A stretch of DNA of 7,946 nucleotides. Source: Bacillota bacterium (GTDB taxonomy: Bacteria; Bacillota_A; Clostridia; Clostridiales; Clostridiaceae). Of the stretch, positions 6,218 to 7,946 are shown piece after piece. A program made the position numbers and the translations under genes. Position 1 is the stretch's first letter; the number at the start of each line of letters is the position of its first letter. Location of the stretch: contig JAKBFR010000108.1 of assembly GCA_021837545.1 (NCBI GenBank), positions 1 to 7,946 on the forward strand, given 5' to 3'. The notes below the pieces were generated by a model. That model was not told the DNA's origin, searched no databases, and saw only the letters and a program-made list of their open reading frames with translations.

Positions 6218-7096
6218 ATGGACAGAAAAAAATTATATCCATGGTATTTTACAAGTGGTGCATTAATTATATTCTTCTTGCTTTGCTTTTTACCTGGGAT
6301 TATAGGTATATTATACTCATTTACTGATTGGAATAATTTTACGGACAAAATCAATTTTGTAGGATTCAAGAATTATTTAGAAATCTTCAAAGGAAAACCA
6401 GAGTACCGTATGTACATATGGAATACAGTTGTATTTACGACAGTTACAACAATTATGAAGACTGTAGTAGGACTAGCACTAGCATTATTATTAACACAAA
6501 AAGTAATTAAAATGAAAAATTTTCATAGAATGATCATTTTTTCGCCACAAGTTATATCTTATTTAGTAGTTGGTCTTGTTTTTAAGAGTATGCTACATCC
6601 ACAAACAGGTTTTTTGAATAATTTCCTTAAGTCAATTGGATTAGATTTTTTAGCAAAGAATTGGTTAACAGATTTAACGACAGTTTTTCCTACTGTTATG
6701 TCAGTAGATACGTGGAAAGGTATGGGTTATATAATGGTTGTAATTATTGCTGGGTTAATGTCTATTTCTCCAGACTATTATGAAGCAGCGAATATTGATG
6801 GTGCTACTTTTTGGCAAAAATTTCGTTTGATAACATTACCATTATTAAAGCCAATTATTATAAATGTAACAATATTAAATGTAACATATGGTTTTAGAGT
6901 ATTTGATATGATTTATTCCTTAACAAATGGTGGACCTGGTAATGCAACTGGAGTAATTAATACAGCTGTTTACAAAGAGTTTTCAAAAGGTAATTATGCA
7001 ATGGGTACTACATTATCTAGCATCTTATTCTTTATATTATTATTCCTGCTGTATTTCATCGTAAAATCTATGGAAAATAAGGAGGTTCAAATGTAA
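6218..7096 (+). CDS. Sugar ABC importer permease, MalF/UgpA-like (CUT1 type)
   Basis: This 292-residue inner-membrane protein is the first of two half-channels through which the sugar passes. About six membrane helices are visible, roughly at 12-33, 70-92, 106-124, 156-182, 211-226 and 266-284. The cytoplasmic EAA loop that docks the ATPase reads YYEAANIDGATFWQKFRLIT followed by LPLLKP (E189, A190, A191, G195, P208). LTNGGPGNAT (235-244) is the motif typical of the MalF/UgpA side of CUT1 pairs, as is the N-terminal SFTDWN region after the first helix. The start at 6218 has GGAGGG (6204-6209) 8 nt upstream. Its stop codon shares one base with the start of the next permease gene, so the pair is translationally coupled. 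Separation from the binding-protein gene by a strong hairpin suggests lower expression than that gene. Confidence 0.93.
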   Translation: MDRKKLYPWYFTSGALIIFFLLCFLPGIIGILYSFTDWNNFTDKINFVGFKNYLEIFKGKPEYRMYIWNTVVFTTVTTIMKTVVGLALALLLTQKVIKMKNFHRMIIFSPQVISYLVVGLVFKSMLHPQTGFLNNFLKSIGLDFLAKNWLTDLTTVFPTVMSVDTWKGMGYIMVVIIAGLMSISPDYYEAANIDGATFWQKFRLITLPLLKPIIINVTILNVTYGFRVFDMIYSLTNGGPGNATGVINTAVYKEFSKGNYAMGTTLSSILFFILLFLLYFIVKSMENKEVQM

Positions 7097-7923
7097 TGAA
7101 TAGTTTAAAAAAATCTATTGGGAACATAGTAGTAAATATTATAACAATATTCATTAGTTTGATTATTTTAATACCTATCGTAGTTTTGTTTCTTAATTCC
7201 TTTAAGACTCAAGGAGAATCAAATAAAATGTCACTTTCTCTACCAACAAAATGGATGTTTGAAAATTATAAGACAGTAATTGAACAAGGTAAGTTAGTTT
7301 CTTCTTTTTTCAATAGTCTTTTGTATGCAACAGTCAGTGTTTCTATAATTATCGTTGTAGTATCTGCAGCAGCTTTTGTTATAGCAAGGAATAGAAAAGG
7401 AATTAATAATTTTATTTATTATTTTATTATTTCGGGAATAGCTATACCAATTAACAATGTTGCATTAATGAAAGTAATGCAAGCATTACATCTTGTAAAT
7501 ACTAGAATGGGTATTATTCTTATTTATGCTGCAATTAATATTCCGCTTAGTTTATTTTTATCATATGGCTTTATTTCAACAATTCCTAGAGAAATAGATG
7601 AAGCAGCAGTTATTGATGGATGTGGACCGATTAAATTATTTATTAAAATTATTTTACCATTATTAAAACCAATCACATCAACTTTGTTTGTTTTGAATTT
7701 TATGGCTGTATGGAATGACTTTACAATGCCTCTTTATTATTTAAATAATTCACAAAAATGGCCAATGACTTTGGCTGTTTACAATTTCTTCGGAGCTTTT
7801 GAAAATTCATGGAATTTAGTTAGTGCTGATATCATAGTGACTTTACTCCCAGTACTATTTGTATTTATATTAGGACAAAAGTATATTGTTGGAGGAGTGG
7901 CTGCAGGATCAGTAAAGGGTTAA
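7096..7923 (+). CDS. Sugar ABC importer permease, MalG/UgpE-like (CUT1 type)
   Basis: This 275-residue inner-membrane protein pairs with the preceding permease to form the transport channel. Six membrane helices are likely, roughly 11-34, 70-96, 106-125, 138-160, 190-208 and 244-264. The EAA loop is IDEAAVIDGCGPIKLFIKII followed by LPLLKP (E169, A170, A171, G175, P188). AVWNDFTMPL (204-213) and the end QKYIVGGVAAGSVKG are standard for the MalG/UgpE side. The start overlaps the previous stop as TAATG (7094-7098), with GGAGG (7081-7085) 10 nt upstream, inside the previous gene. No ATP-binding subunit follows within the window: only 23 bases (7924-7946) remain and hold an A-run but no gene. The ATPase is probably supplied in trans by an MsmK/MsmX-type protein, as for many CUT1 importers, unless it is encoded just beyond the window. 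Confidence 0.93.
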   Translation: MNSLKKSIGNIVVNIITIFISLIILIPIVVLFLNSFKTQGESNKMSLSLPTKWMFENYKTVIEQGKLVSSFFNSLLYATVSVSIIIVVVSAAAFVIARNRKGINNFIYYFIISGIAIPINNVALMKVMQALHLVNTRMGIILIYAAINIPLSLFLSYGFISTIPREIDEAAVIDGCGPIKLFIKIILPLLKPITSTLFVLNFMAVWNDFTMPLYYLNNSQKWPMTLAVYNFFGAFENSWNLVSADIIVTLLPVLFVFILGQKYIVGGVAAGSVKG

Positions 7924-7946
7924 TATAAAAAAAAAAATTATTTAGA

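Noticed and set aside
6010..6369. 119-codon minus-strand open frame spanning the binding-protein end and permease start
   Set aside because: It is antisense to two well-supported genes and crosses the intercistronic hairpin. The predicted product is low-complexity and hydrophobic, with no recognisable domain.

Overview
The window is AT-rich, single-chromosome-like DNA from a low-GC Gram-positive bacterium, most likely a Clostridium-type Firmicute. The evidence is heavy use of ATA, AGA and TTA codons, strong GGAGG or GGGGG ribosome-binding sites, a lipoprotein-type solute-binding protein, YesM/YesN-type regulators, and U-tailed hairpin terminators. No rRNA, tRNA, CRISPR array, insertion sequence or phage gene was seen.

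Layout. Bases 1-203 are the C-terminal end of an amidohydrolase, followed by an intrinsic terminator (252-299). A sigma-A-type promoter (329-357) and an 83-nt leader precede metY (447-1736, O-acetylhomoserine sulfhydrylase), a single-gene unit closed by a terminator (1824-1874). Convergent with it on the minus strand is a two-component system: a YesM-type sensor kinase (4603-2726) and its YesN/AraC-type response regulator (2748-1978), which overlap by 23 bp. A 207-bp divergent control region (4604-4810) separates the kinase from a plus-strand CUT1-type sugar ABC importer: lipoprotein solute-binding protein (4811-6145), first permease (6218-7096) and second permease (7096-7923). No importer ATPase gene lies in the window; CUT1 systems of this group commonly share an MsmK/MsmX-type ATPase encoded elsewhere.

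How the genes work together. The likely scheme is that the kinase senses an extracellular sugar-related signal, alone or with the binding protein, phosphorylates the regulator, and the regulator activates the divergent importer operon. The most notable unannotated structure is a tandem 41-bp direct repeat (4614-4695) in the divergent region. It has two conserved blocks (14 and 16 bp) around a variable 11-bp core. Each copy carries a minus-strand promoter-like pair with 17-bp spacing, and the array ends about 20 bp upstream of a candidate importer promoter, so it may be both the regulator's operator and the kinase promoter. A second structure is a perfect 17-bp stem-loop (6158-6197) between the binding-protein and permease genes. 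It lacks a U-tract and probably gives more binding-protein mRNA than permease mRNA.

Overall this is a known type of locus (sugar importer plus YesMN-type two-component system beside a methionine/sulfur gene). I see no wholly new system. The interest lies in the regulatory DNA.
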